Shown here piece after piece: positions 18,093 through 26,179 of a stretch of 64,000 bases of DNA. The position numbers and the translations under genes were made by a program. Source of the DNA: Pseudomonadota bacterium (GTDB lineage Bacteria > Pseudomonadota > Alphaproteobacteria > Rhizobiales > Xanthobacteraceae). The notes below the pieces were generated by a model, which searched no databases, had not been told where the DNA came from, and saw nothing but the letters and a program-made list of their open reading frames with translations. Location of the stretch: NCBI GenBank assembly GCA_023387735.1, contig JAEWHP010000049.1, forward strand, positions 1 through 64,000. Reading direction: 5' to 3'. Position 1 is the first letter of the stretch. Each line of letters opens with the position of its first letter.

Positions 18093-18519
18093 TACTGGAT
18101 CAATCAGTTGGCGGCCGAATGCCTCTCCCTCACAGGACGAGGATACTTGATGCGCATCTACCGTGCGCACAATGGCGGAACCACGTCGCAGATGTCGGGC
18201 AGCACGCGGAGTGCAAGCAGCCAGCGTTTTCGAATCAGCGCCGCCCCCGCTGGCCCTCCTCCAGAATGACCGTTCGATTTAGGACGCCAGCACTGTTGGA
18301 TGTGCGGCCAGTTGATCAGATCCCGCTTTTTCGAATTCCTTGCCGCATCCCGCCTCGTGAGATCCGCTGAATGGACCTTTACGGGCGTGGCAGGATTTGA
18401 GCGCCGGAAACCGCCACCACTTCACGCATCGTTAACGATTCGGGGGCGACTAATCGCTGGCAGTTGCCTCGTCTCGCGTACCTCAATCCGTTCAATCTCA
18501 TCGCTCGCAAGGTGCGCTC
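18093..18519. other. Intergenic region after tRNA-Asn
   Basis: About 430 bases without a supportable gene on either strand; open frames here have no ribosome sites and no codon bias. No terminator or integration scar was recognised after the tRNA. Confidence 0.4.
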
Positions 18520-18687
18520 ATGGACAAACTCACTCAGCTTCTGGATTCTATCGACGCGGCCTATCGCATCGCGGCAACGACCGACCGCGATGTCGCGAGC
18601 CTCCTGCTCCTGGCCAGCCTGAATGTTTCGCAAAAGATCGAAACGATCTCAGGCAGTACCGAACGCCGGCGACGCAGCGTAGCCTGA
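18520..18687 (+). CDS. Small hypothetical protein (55 residues)
   Basis: A short gene, MDKLTQLLDS to RRRRSVA. AAGG lies 7 bases before the ATG, and codons have the GC-rich third positions of neighbouring genes. It is predicted to be almost fully helical (DAAYRIAATTDRDVASLLLLASL) with a basic arginine-rich tail that could contact nucleic acid or membrane. I recognise no family. Confidence 0.5.
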   Translation: MDKLTQLLDSIDAAYRIAATTDRDVASLLLLASLNVSQKIETISGSTERRRRSVA

Positions 18688-18817
18688 TCCCGTACCGGCC
18701 GCCGCCAGTAGCGGACATCGACCAGGCGCGCACGCTGTGTGCGCCTGAGGTGTCTCCATCATGCATCGGGAGTGGCGGCCCCGGCCTGCCTTAGGCGCGG
18801 GGCACGTCGCCAGACGA

Positions 18818-19021
18818 TCAACCGACCCGGAGATTTTCGGCGGATTCCTTGCCGCGGTTGGCCACGACTTCGTAGCTCACCTTCGCGCCTTCGTTCAGAC
18901 TGCTCAGACCCGCTCTCTCGACGGCCGAGATATGGACGAACACGTCCTTGCCACCGGCGTCGGGCTGAATAAATCCGTAACCCTTCGTCGCGTTGAACCA
19001 CTTAACTGTACCTATCGCCAC
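18818..19021 (-). CDS. cspA: Cold-shock domain protein
   Basis: A 67-residue CSD protein with GTVKWFNATKGYGFIQ (RNP1) and KDVFVHIS (RNP2), binding single-stranded RNA/DNA as a chaperone. The start is a GTG at 19021 (VAIGTVKWF) with GGAG 8 bases upstream; this gives the usual family length, whereas the longer open frame to 19165 adds unrelated residues. An AT-richer leader precedes the start. Whether it is cold-induced cannot be told from the sequence. Confidence 0.93.
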   Translation of the reverse strand: MAIGTVKWFNATKGYGFIQPDAGGKDVFVHISAVERAGLSSLNEGAKVSYEVVANRGKESAENLRVG

Positions 19022-19263
19022 CTTGGATTCTCCCCGTGGATTCTTGAACGCCATAGGATGGTGACAGGAATCCGGCGAAATAAAGGGCCTGCGGGTGTAA
19101 AGCGGCGAGAGTTGTCGCAAATTTACGGCGGAGTCATTCCCAGCGGTTGCGGCGGCGCAGGCCAAGGCGTGGCGACGACAGCCATGCGCCAGCCACGCGG
19201 ATCATTGTAGGCCGAACAGCATTCAGCTTCGCAAGCTCCAATACCCGGCGGCTCTGGAAGGTC

Positions 19264-19455
19264 GTGTTTATCGTTCAAGGCAAGCTGGGCGGGCTGGAAG
19301 AGCCTGTGAAGGTCATCAAGGAGACGCGGGTGGAAGCCTGGGAGGCCGTGAGCGACCTGCTCGACCGCGGCACGGTGAATATCACCATCAACGCGGACGG
19401 TCGCATCTACACGACGCGCGAATTTGCGCTCACGCTTCTGGACTCGCGAGACTGA
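19264..19455 (+). CDS. Small hypothetical protein (63 residues)
   Basis: A protein beginning at GTG 19264 (MFIVQGKLGGLEEPVKVIKE) with GGAAGG just upstream, ending in TTREFALTLLDSRD. The predicted beta-alpha-beta arrangement (VFIVQ, TRVEAWEAVSDLLDRG, VNITINADGRIYT) is compact. Family unknown. The frame stays open further upstream to 19147, but that part is arginine-rich and lies antisense near the cold-shock leader. Good codon bias supports it. Confidence 0.55.
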   Translation: MFIVQGKLGGLEEPVKVIKETRVEAWEAVSDLLDRGTVNITINADGRIYTTREFALTLLDSRD

Positions 19456-19854
19456 CACCGGCGGCAAAGCATCGTCGGCCCGGCGCAGGAGTTTTCCGTT
19501 CGCCGACAGGTGCCGCCCCGTTCGACAGAAACGGCCCCGGTGCGGGGCTGGTTGCGCCGGGGCCATTCCCACTCCGCGCCCGTCTCGGACGCAAACCATC
19601 ATACCGGGAAAACTTGGCAATGAAGCGATGGCATCGCGTCGCATGGAGGCCATTTGTCGAAATCTGTCAGCAAAAGTGTCCTGTTCAAGATCGACGAGGC
19701 AGGTCAATTGCAAATGACACGCTGACGGCAGCGCAAACAAGTTGGCAGGGTCTGCCACCGGCAGGCCAATATCGTCTGGTAATCGGGTGACACAAACACC
19801 AGGCCGAGTGAGCAAGCCGCCTCAGAACGGCTGAAGGCGGGCGAGGCAGATTTT
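19456..19854. other. Intergenic region before the M23 peptidase
   Basis: About 400 bases without a supportable gene. It contains a GC hairpin repeat at 19531-19564 that recurs inverted beyond the peptidase gene. Confidence 0.4.
19531..19564 (+). repeat. GC hairpin repeat, copy 1
   Basis: The outer stem GGCCCCGG pairs with CCGGGGCC around TGCGGGGCTGGTTGCG. A near-identical copy lies in opposite orientation at 21100-21134, so the pair brackets the M23 peptidase gene. Confidence 0.6.
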
Positions 19855-20874
19855 ATGAGGCAACGCACAGCACCGCTGACCGAGGCTCTTTCTGGATTGT
19901 TGCTCCTGCTCCTCGCCTTCCCTTTTCCGGCGAAGGCCCTGGAGACATTCGCACTCGCGTTGCCGGTAAAATGCCAACTCAGCGTCACCTGCTTCATCCA
20001 GAACTACGTCGACCATGATCCGAGCGGCCAGGTTCGTGATTTCATGTGTCGCGGCCGCACGTATGACGGCCACGACGGGACTGATATCAGGATTCCCGAT
20101 CTTCAACTCCAGCAGCGCAATGTCGACGTGCTTGCGACAGCGCCAGGCCGCGTTACTGCGATCAGGGATGGGCTCGATGACATTTCCATACGCGTGACGG
20201 GGAAAGCCGCCGTCGCTGGAAGGGAATGCGGCAACGGTGTCGTCATCGAACATGAAGGCGATTGGCGAAGCCAGTACTGTCATCTGGCCCGCGGCAGTGT
20301 CCGGGTCAAAGTTGGCGATCGCGTTGTAACGGGCCAGCCGATCGGGCTGATCGGACTATCCGGCGCAACCGAATTTCCGCACCTGCATTTCACGCTGAGA
20401 CATCAAGGCAAGATCGTGGACCCGTTTGCCCACGGAGCGCCTCCGGGCGCCTGTGGCGGCGGGCAATCGCTCTGGGCCGATGCCATCAGGGAGCAGACCA
20501 AATATCGGGCGCGCGAAATTCTGAACTTCGGTTTTTCCAGCGTGCCCCCGACCATGGATCTCGTCGAATCCGGAGAATTGCGCAAGCATGCGGTGCAACC
20601 CGAATCGGATGCATTCAGCGCCTATGTGCGGGCAATCGGGCTCCAGGCGGGCGATCAGCAGACCATCTCGCTTCGCGGGCCGGACGGGACAATTTTCTCC
20701 GAGTACAAGGCCGAACCGCTCGACAGGGACAAGGCGCAGTACTTCGTCGCGGCAGGGAAACGGTTGAAGGCTGCTCGCTGGGCGCCCGGCCTTTACAAGG
20801 CAACTTACCGCGTCACGAGAGGCGATCAGGAAGTACTGGGCAAGACATTCGAGATAGACCTCGGTCCGAAATAG
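19855..20874 (+). CDS. M23 family metallopeptidase
   Basis: A 339-residue exported LytM-type protein. A signal peptide (about 1-29, FPFPAKA before LE) precedes the M23 domain with the zinc ligands of GHDGTDI and HLHF and the segment GNGVVIEHEGDWRSQYCHL. The family cleaves peptidoglycan cross-links; all expected ligand motifs are present, so it is probably active. The C-terminal 120 residues (from about PPTMDLVESG) form a separate beta-rich domain not seen in simple M23 enzymes. The gene stands alone, flanked by inverted hairpin repeats. Confidence 0.88.
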   Translation: MRQRTAPLTEALSGLLLLLLAFPFPAKALETFALALPVKCQLSVTCFIQNYVDHDPSGQVRDFMCRGRTYDGHDGTDIRIPDLQLQQRNVDVLATAPGRVTAIRDGLDDISIRVTGKAAVAGRECGNGVVIEHEGDWRSQYCHLARGSVRVKVGDRVVTGQPIGLIGLSGATEFPHLHFTLRHQGKIVDPFAHGAPPGACGGGQSLWADAIREQTKYRAREILNFGFSSVPPTMDLVESGELRKHAVQPESDAFSAYVRAIGLQAGDQQTISLRGPDGTIFSEYKAEPLDRDKAQYFVAAGKRLKAARWAPGLYKATYRVTRGDQEVLGKTFEIDLGPK

Positions 20875-21099
20875 GTCACTCTGGGCGGCAGGGCGGACCG
20901 CCTTTATCGCCGTTAGGCTACAACGAGACGATGTGATCCAACGACAGAGCTGTTGATCTCACCTGCGATCGGTCGAGCAATTGCGGTGGCTGCGCCTGCA
21001 TTGAGGCCAAACTGGTTGAGACGATGGGCGCTGCACGGTTTGTGGCCGCGTGATTTCGAGGTAAGGTGACGCGCCCTTGGATGGGCGCACGAAGGGGAC

Positions 21100-21134
21100 G
21101 GTCCCGGCGCAAGCCAGCCCCGCACCGGGGCCGT
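21100..21134 (-). repeat. GC hairpin repeat, copy 2
   Basis: An inverted copy of 19531-19564, differing by a one-base insertion and one or two substitutions. It keeps the GGCCCCGG-type stem with one mismatch. Confidence 0.6.
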
Positions 21135-21240
21135 CTCATGTGCAAGTTCCAGCGGCCGATTGGGCAATCCGTCAATAGTCCCCTACTCCGTGCGCGTAGC
21201 CCCCGGAGGGTAGCCGCCTCATTGGCCGCGAGACAAATAA

Positions 21241-21264
21241 AGATCCGCCGCTTGCGACGGATCT
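21241..21264 (-). terminator. Intrinsic terminator
   Basis: On the minus strand AGATCCGTCGC and GCGGCGGATCT form an 11-base stem with one wobble around a tiny loop, followed by TTTATTTG. It lies 35 bases after the stop of the 21299-21715 gene. Confidence 0.75.
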
Positions 21265-21298
21265 CTGCCGGTTCAGTCCGGATCGTTCCGGGCAGCGC

Positions 21299-21715
21299 CT
21301 AATTGCCCGCAATCATCTTGAGCTTGACGGTCTCGCAGGTCTTGCGAACCTCCTCGGTCAGGATCGAGCATTCCTCGATGCGCTTGAAGATCTTCTTGGC
21401 TTCCTCACGATACGACGCTGCGGTTTCGCGCATGAAGGCGATGGCGTTGTGCACTTCGGCGGTCATCGCCTCGCATTTCTGCGCCGCGCTGATCAGTTCG
21501 GCTCCCATCGCTTCGATTTCCTTGGCCGCAGCTTCATAATCGCGGACCACGGCTTCGGCCGTGAGCGCGCCGACACGCGTTACGCCCTCCCGGTGCTCGA
21601 CGTAATCAGGCATCGGTCCCGCCACCCTGACGTTGGGAAGATTGGCTACGACATCCTTTTCAAGTTTGGCCAGATCCAGCGCCGCGCCATTGTGAATCCG
21701 TTCGATAGTCGCCAT
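21299..21715 (-). CDS. Hypothetical coiled-coil protein
   Basis: A 138-residue soluble protein, MATIERIHNG to LKMIAGN. AGGGA lies 8 bases before the ATG at 21715. From about residue 50 it is one long helix with heptad-like spacing (VVRDYEAAAKEIEAMGAELI to RIEECSILTEEVRKTCETVK), with three cysteines. No domain is recognised. It has its own terminator. The composition resembles small phage-tail or cytoskeletal helical proteins, but no phage gene is near. Confidence 0.65.
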   Translation of the reverse strand: MATIERIHNGAALDLAKLEKDVVANLPNVRVAGPMPDYVEHREGVTRVGALTAEAVVRDYEAAAKEIEAMGAELISAAQKCEAMTAEVHNAIAFMRETAASYREEAKKIFKRIEECSILTEEVRKTCETVKLKMIAGN

Positions 21716-21978
21716 CGGCAAATCCCTAAAAGAATTAAATTGGTCCGCCCCGACCAGTGCATTAGCCAGAGATTCGTGGCGGAATACCGCATCTGAGGAT
21801 CAGAAATAGGCATTGGAGCGAAGGCGCGATGTCAGAAATGCGCGCGTCGTGCGGCCAGATCGGGGCGCGGTGCACGCGCGTCTGTCCCCTCCATTCATAG
21901 TAAACCAACCATTAACTCGGAATCGCTATCGTTCGCCCGTGTCTGGGTAGTCAGCACGCGGCCCACGGGAGAGAGATT

Positions 21979-22476
21979 ATGCCCGTCGAAATGTTGAGCT
22001 ATGCCGAACTCGGCGAAAGGCTCAAAGTCTCCCCGGAAGCGGCAAGGGCGCTGGTCAAGCGGCACCGGCTGCCACGGTCCCGTGCGAACGATGGCAAGAC
22101 GTTGGTGCAGGTCGATCTCACCGAAATCAGCCATTCCCCGGTGCCTCGCGTGCGGCAGGTACCGCCCGGGCAACAGGTGGTCACCGCCTTGAAGGAAAAG
22201 ATCGAAACGCTGCAGGCAGACCTGATGGAGATGGAAACCATCGCCAACGGTCACCGCGCCGATTTCGAAAGAGAATGCGAACGTACGAACAAGCTGCTGG
22301 CCGAACTGCTCAAGTCGAGCATCGAAACGGTCGCGGCCCGCGAGAAGGCAGCCGCCCTCGAAGGCAAACTGTCGGTGTTCGCCCAGCCCTGGCGGCGGCG
22401 ACTGGTCGATGCAGTCAACCTTGCCCTGCCGCAGGCGAACGCCAACCCACGCCGTAGCGTGGCGGGACGCCGGTAA
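21979..22476 (+). CDS. HTH-coiled-coil DNA-binding-like protein
   Basis: A 165-residue protein. Residues about 5-45 (LSYAELGERLKVSPEAARAL through KRHRLPRSRANDGKTLVQVD) form a MerR/excisionase-like winged helix. Residues 62-125 form a coiled coil (VVTALKEKIETLQADLMEME), and the tail is short, basic and proline-rich. GAGAGA lies before the ATG. Many Bradyrhizobium genomes have such stand-alone proteins of unknown role; DNA binding is inferred from the N-terminal helix pattern. Confidence 0.7.
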   Translation: MPVEMLSYAELGERLKVSPEAARALVKRHRLPRSRANDGKTLVQVDLTEISHSPVPRVRQVPPGQQVVTALKEKIETLQADLMEMETIANGHRADFERECERTNKLLAELLKSSIETVAAREKAAALEGKLSVFAQPWRRRLVDAVNLALPQANANPRRSVAGRR

Positions 22477-22496
22477 GCAGAATCATCGCCACCCGC

Positions 22497-22751
22497 TCAC
22501 TGCTCGAACAGCGCCGCGCAGGCCGGGCTCAAGCTCGTCTTTTGCCGCCGCAGGCAGGCGGTGATTGCGCGGACGTTGGGAATCTCGCCGGCGCAGAGCC
22601 GGTAGACGTCGGGAGTGCAGGCCTTGCGCTGCTCTGGTGTGCCCTGGGCCACCGCTGCGCCACTCGCCAGCATGGTCAGCAGAAAGCCGAGCGTCGTCGC
22701 CCGGCGAGCCCGGCACCGCGGCGCCATACTTCGCACAAACCTCGCCTTCAT
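22497..22751 (-). CDS. Small exported cysteine-rich protein
   Basis: An 84-residue protein with a signal peptide (to about residue 36, GAAVA before QG) and a short mature domain with the C-x(7)-C and C-x(11)-C pattern (ACTPDVYRLCAGEIPNV, ITACLRRQKTSLSPAC). That spacing matches the cysteine-rich repeat of the Golgi apparatus protein 1 type, found in many small periplasmic rhizobial proteins. AAGGAG lies 8 bases before the ATG. Two disulfides are likely; the function is unknown. Confidence 0.72.
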   Translation of the reverse strand: MKARFVRSMAPRCRARRATTLGFLLTMLASGAAVAQGTPEQRKACTPDVYRLCAGEIPNVRAITACLRRQKTSLSPACAALFEQ

Positions 22752-23004
22752 GCTCGCGTCTCCTTGATTGGCCTTGCCTTGACAAGGCAGGCGTCATCAA
22801 GCCGAATACGGGAATTGATTTTTGCAGAATGTGATTTTTCTCACACGACCGACCGCTGGTGCGGAGCTACCCCTTTGTGCGGGAACTCAACACCTTGGTA
22901 ACCAGGCTGGCCGCGACCCCTGAGTAGTTAAAAGTCGAACGATCCGGTCAATCCGGAAACAACGCCCTTTTGAGACCATCGCCTCTCGAAGACCGGAGAG
23001 TGCG

Positions 23005-23184
23005 ATGAGTGAAGCTGAATTCGACCTAATGCTGGAAGCCGTACAAGCGGCCATTGCGCCAGCGCCGGAGGATGATTTCGTGCCCCAGACCCTGCTCCAG
23101 TTTCGCTTGCCGCGCGCTGCCAACGACAACCGTGGCCCCTGGCCGCTGATTCCGTTTCCCGAGGGGTGGTACGCCGCCTGCTGA
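23005..23184 (+). CDS. Small hypothetical protein (59 residues)
   Basis: MSEAEFDLML to PEGWYAAC. GGAGAG lies 5 bases before the ATG, and codon choice is GC-rich at third positions. The N-terminal half is an acidic helix; the C-terminal half is Pro/Trp-rich (NRGPWPLIPFPEGWY) and probably extended. No family is recognised. It ends 18 bases before the convergent stop of the solute-binding protein gene. Confidence 0.55.
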   Translation: MSEAEFDLMLEAVQAAIAPAPEDDFVPQTLLQFRLPRAANDNRGPWPLIPFPEGWYAAC

Positions 23185-23202
23185 GCGCGATCGCGTCGCT
23201 GC

Positions 23203-24435
23203 CTAATTCTTCTTCGGCGCATCCGCGAAAGCGCTCTCGATCACGTCGCCGATCGGCTGCCAGGTGCGGCCGTCGAACTGCACCAACCGCATCTGCTTGA
23301 TCGGCTGGAATTTGTCCGGACCCGTGTTGATCTTTATGCCGGGCAACATCACCGGCGACTGATAATCCCTGAGCGCTGCCGCCTGCCGCATGATGTTTTC
23401 GCGCGAGAGATCGTCACCACACTGCTTCAGCACCTGCACCAGCGTATCAGCGGCGGCATAGCCGTAAAGCGCGGCGCTGCTGGCCTTGTTCCCCTTGGGA
23501 TAATACCTGTCCATGAAAGACAACCACTCCTTCATGGCGGGGTCGTCCTTCCATGCGGGATCGTTCGGATCCTTCAGGAACGAGGCCGAGATCACTCCTG
23601 CAGACTTCTCCGGACCTGCGGGTCCCAGGGCCGCGCCGATCGAAGCAGCGGCGTTGTTGAGAAGCAGCACGGGATGCCAGTTCGAATCGGCCGTCAGCCG
23701 GATCACCTGCGAGGCCGTGCTCGGCACGCCGGCGAAAACGAGAATGTCGGCGCCCGACCGTTTCAGGATCGAGACGTGCCCGTCGATATGCGCATCGTCG
23801 ATGTCGAACGCGACGCTCACGATGATCAGGCGGCTCAGATCGCCGAGGCCCTCCTGAATCCCCTTGTACAGGTCGCGGCCGAATTGATCGTTCTGCCAGA
23901 GCACCACGATCTTGCGTTGCGGGAAAAATGCCGTGATGTAGTTGGCGTAGATGCGACCCTCGGCGCGAAACGACGGCTGCCATCCCATCGTCCAGGGAAA
24001 TCGCTTCGGATCGCTCAACTCCTCGGCGCCTGAAGCAACGAAGAGCTGGGGAATCCGCTGCTCATTCAAATATTTTCGAACCGCGAGATTTCCGGGCGCT
24101 CCGTAGGAGCCGAACATCAGGTGGACGTCTTCCCGCTCGACCATCCCGCGCGTCAGATCGAGCGCGACGGTCGGGTCGGAATTGTCGTCATGGGAGATGA
24201 AGCGCACCTTGCGGCCATTGATGCCGCCGCGCTCGTTGATCATCTCGAAATAGGCCGCTTCGGCCTTTCCGATCGCGGCGAATTCCGACAGCGGCCCCGT
24301 ATAGGGCATCAGATTGCCGATGCGGATTTCGTCCTCGCCGGAGGATCGATCGGCACGCTGTGGCGACATCGCATTCAGCGACGTCAATGCGATCACCAGA
24401 ACAACCAGAATTCGGCCTGCGACATTCCTGTTCAT
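23203..24435 (-). CDS. Branched-chain amino-acid-type ABC substrate-binding protein
   Basis: A 410-residue periplasmic binding protein (Leu/Ile/Val-binding family). A signal peptide (about 1-28) precedes IRIGNLMPYTGPLSEFAAIG and the lobed binding-protein pattern (EMINERGGINGRKVRFISHDD, MFGSYGAPGNLAVRKYL). No permease or ATPase gene is nearby, so it must use a transporter encoded elsewhere or act as a sensor. Such orphan binding proteins are numerous in Bradyrhizobium and often bind aromatic acids; the ligand here is unknown. An FNR/NnrR-like palindrome lies about 140 bases upstream. Confidence 0.9.
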   Translation of the reverse strand: MNRNVAGRILVVLVIALTSLNAMSPQRADRSSGEDEIRIGNLMPYTGPLSEFAAIGKAEAAYFEMINERGGINGRKVRFISHDDNSDPTVALDLTRGMVEREDVHLMFGSYGAPGNLAVRKYLNEQRIPQLFVASGAEELSDPKRFPWTMGWQPSFRAEGRIYANYITAFFPQRKIVVLWQNDQFGRDLYKGIQEGLGDLSRLIIVSVAFDIDDAHIDGHVSILKRSGADILVFAGVPSTASQVIRLTADSNWHPVLLLNNAAASIGAALGPAGPEKSAGVISASFLKDPNDPAWKDDPAMKEWLSFMDRYYPKGNKASSAALYGYAAADTLVQVLKQCGDDLSRENIMRQAAALRDYQSPVMLPGIKINTGPDKFQPIKQMRLVQFDGRTWQPIGDVIESAFADAPKKN

Positions 24436-24819
24436 CCAGGTATTCCCCTTGTTGGCGTCCTGATCGGAGCTGAGGAAAGGATGTGATGTGCCGGAGAGCT
24501 GGAGCCCCGCACAAATGAACGGCGCAAGTCTGGCGCGATCAAGGCATGGTGCGCTCCAGGGCCTCAGTCTCGTTGACCTAGGTCAAGGTCTTGATCGCGG
24601 CCAAAGGCTCAGCCCTCTACATTCGGAGCAAGTGCCTGCCGTAGCGAATTCGCAACGGCGCCAGATCGTCGCCTTAAAAAAACGGAAGATGGGCTGCCGT
24701 ATGTGCTGATCGCAGGCGTTGGTTCCCTTCCAACACTGCGTGAACGCTCGATTCAGAGCACGTTCATCCCGCGACCGCCATATCCGCCCCGGGGGCCATG
24801 GATACCTACGAGGTGGATG
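24436..24819. other. Divergent intergenic region
   Basis: About 380 bases between the binding protein (leftward) and the NTF2-like gene (rightward). Apart from the palindrome at 24573-24586, nothing was recognised. Confidence 0.4.
24573..24586. promoter_or_regulatory. FNR/NnrR-like palindrome
   Basis: TTGACCTAGGTCAA is a perfect 14-base palindrome of the form TTGAC-N4-GTCAA, within the range of FixK/NnrR/Dnr-type sites. It lies 138 bases upstream of the binding-protein start and 234 bases upstream of the NTF2-like start, so the target is uncertain. Confidence 0.45.
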
Positions 24820-25191
24820 ATGTCGAAATCTGCTGGCGAGTTCGATCCCATTGGCATTGTCGTGGACTGGATCGATGCCTGCCGGCATCGCCAGCTTTCG
24901 GCGCTGGTCGAACTGTATGACGCCGCGGCCGTCGTCGACTGCTGCGAAGGCGGCCGCTTTCGCGGACGTGCCGAAGTCGAGCGATACTGGCGTCCCAAAC
25001 TGATCGGATCGGGCCCGGGCGTTTTCGAGATCGACGCATTGCTGCCGACCGCGGGAGGCGTTTCGCTCGACTACCGGGACCATGACGGGAAACCCGTTCG
25101 GACGCATTTCCGGTTCAGCGAACACGGCAAGATCATCCACACCGCTTGCGCGCCGATTCAGCGTGACGGCCCCGACTGGGCGGCTGCGTAA
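24820..25191 (+). CDS. NTF2/SnoaL-like protein
   Basis: A 123-residue protein of the cone-shaped NTF2-like fold: a first helix pair (IVVDWIDACRHRQLSALVEL), YDAAAVVDCCEGGRFRGRAE, then strands with RTHFRFSEHGKIIH. Members are polyketide cyclases, isomerases or binding proteins, and no catalytic residue set points to one of these. GAGG lies 6 bases before the ATG at 24820; the open frame continues to 24703 with proline-rich, unlikely sequence. Confidence 0.72.
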   Translation: MSKSAGEFDPIGIVVDWIDACRHRQLSALVELYDAAAVVDCCEGGRFRGRAEVERYWRPKLIGSGPGVFEIDALLPTAGGVSLDYRDHDGKPVRTHFRFSEHGKIIHTACAPIQRDGPDWAAA

Positions 25192-25204
25192 ATGCGTGGC
25201 GCAG

Positions 25205-25369
25205 CTAACCGGCATTACCTTGCTTGCCGGGATGCAGGGCCTGCTTCTTCGCTTCCAGTTCCAGGATTAGAGACGTGATACCGTCCAAGGTAGGCTGATC
25301 GTTGATCCGGCAGCGAAACAGCCGGTAGCGCGCAATCTCGTCGTCGATACGCTTGCAGTACGCACACAT
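25205..25369 (-). CDS. Small CxxC protein (54 residues)
   Basis: MCAYCKRIDDEIARYRLFRC onward to KQGNAG. A C-x-x-C pair at the extreme N-terminus and a further cysteine at residue 20 suggest metal or redox chemistry; the rest is helical (ITSLILELEAKKQAL). GGAG lies 7 bases before the ATG. An in-frame ATG at 25384 has no ribosome site. It converges with the NTF2-like gene, with only 13 bases between stops. No family is recognised. Confidence 0.55.
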   Translation of the reverse strand: MCAYCKRIDDEIARYRLFRCRINDQPTLDGITSLILELEAKKQALHPGKQGNAG

Positions 25370-25498
25370 TTCATTGCTCCGCATTGGCGCGGTACGGCGA
25401 ATCCATGCTCGCCCATTTTCTTATGACTGCGGAACCGCCGATTAGTTCAATGCCAGTTGCCCAACGTCACAACCCGAACCAGCCCGCTCAATGGAAAA

Positions 25499-25519
25499 CG
25501 CCCGGCAACCGGCCGGGCG
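25499..25519 (-). terminator. Hairpin, possible intrinsic terminator
   Basis: CGCCCGGC and GCCGGGCG form a perfect 8-base stem with a 5-base loop. On the minus strand it is followed by TTTTCC. No clear leftward gene ends here (tRNA-Cys is 470 bases away), so its role is uncertain. Confidence 0.4.
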
Positions 25520-25667
25520 ATCAAAAAGTAATTTACAGGTGCTGAAAACGGCCACACTTAAACAGCCGCGACCGAGCGCGTCTGTCCAAAAGTGCACACC
25601 GGAACATTGCTTGCGTCCGCGGCCCGCCACCGCGAAAGGAAGCACGCGAATCTGGTATAGGTTTTGG

Positions 25668-25829
25668 ATGCACCTCGACGCAGCCAACCCATTGCTGCCG
25701 ATTGTCACGCTGGCCGCGGGGGTGTTTCTGTTGATCGCGCCCCGCATCGTGAGCGTCGCGGTAGCCACCTATCTCATCGTCGTTGGCCTGGTCGGACTGA
25801 ACGGCATCTATCACATCTTCAAATATTAA
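25668..25829 (+). CDS. Small membrane protein, DUF3096 family
   Basis: A 53-residue protein with two transmembrane helices (PLLPIVTLAAGVFLLIAPRI and VSVAVATYLIVVGLVGLNGI) and the short C-terminal YHIFKY. Length and helix sequence match DUF3096 proteins, small inner-membrane proteins of unknown function common in proteobacteria. An AGG element precedes the ATG. It stands alone. Confidence 0.78.
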   Translation: MHLDAANPLLPIVTLAAGVFLLIAPRIVSVAVATYLIVVGLVGLNGIYHIFKY

Positions 25830-25991
25830 TGTCGCAAGCAGGCGGCCGAGGGTCTCGCGCGAACGGCTTGTGCTTCCCCACCCCGAGCTGCAAGGGAACG
25901 CCTTTCGCGGTCCGAAAGCGTGGAGCGCGCGCCCATGCATCAAGCGCACCGGCGCCGAACAGAATTATTATTAAAAATCAGATATTTGGAG

Positions 25992-26065
25992 TGGAGGCCA
26001 CGACCAGAATTGAACTGGTGTACACGGTTTTGCAGACCGTTGCGTAACCACTCCGCCACGTGGCC
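25992..26065 (-). tRNA. tRNA-Cys (anticodon GCA)
   Basis: A 74-base cloverleaf on the minus strand with encoded CCA. The acceptor GGCCACG pairs with CGTGGCC, the anticodon arm is ACGGTCTGCAAAACCGT with GCA at 26033-26031, and the T arm is ACCAGTTCAATTCTGGT. Confidence 0.97.
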
Positions 26066-26179
26066 CCATCGGGCGAACTCATATACGCCCTGCCCCGGAT
26101 AGGCAACCAACCCGGCCCCGCCGTTTTCACTGACAGAGGCTCCAGAAGCGAGGCGGATTCTCGCCCCAAACGAGCGGAT

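Larger units (their letters stand above)
20875..21298. other. Intergenic region after the M23 peptidase
   Basis: About 420 bases with no supportable gene. It holds the inverted second copy of the hairpin repeat (21100-21134) and the terminator of the leftward gene (21241-21264). Confidence 0.4.
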
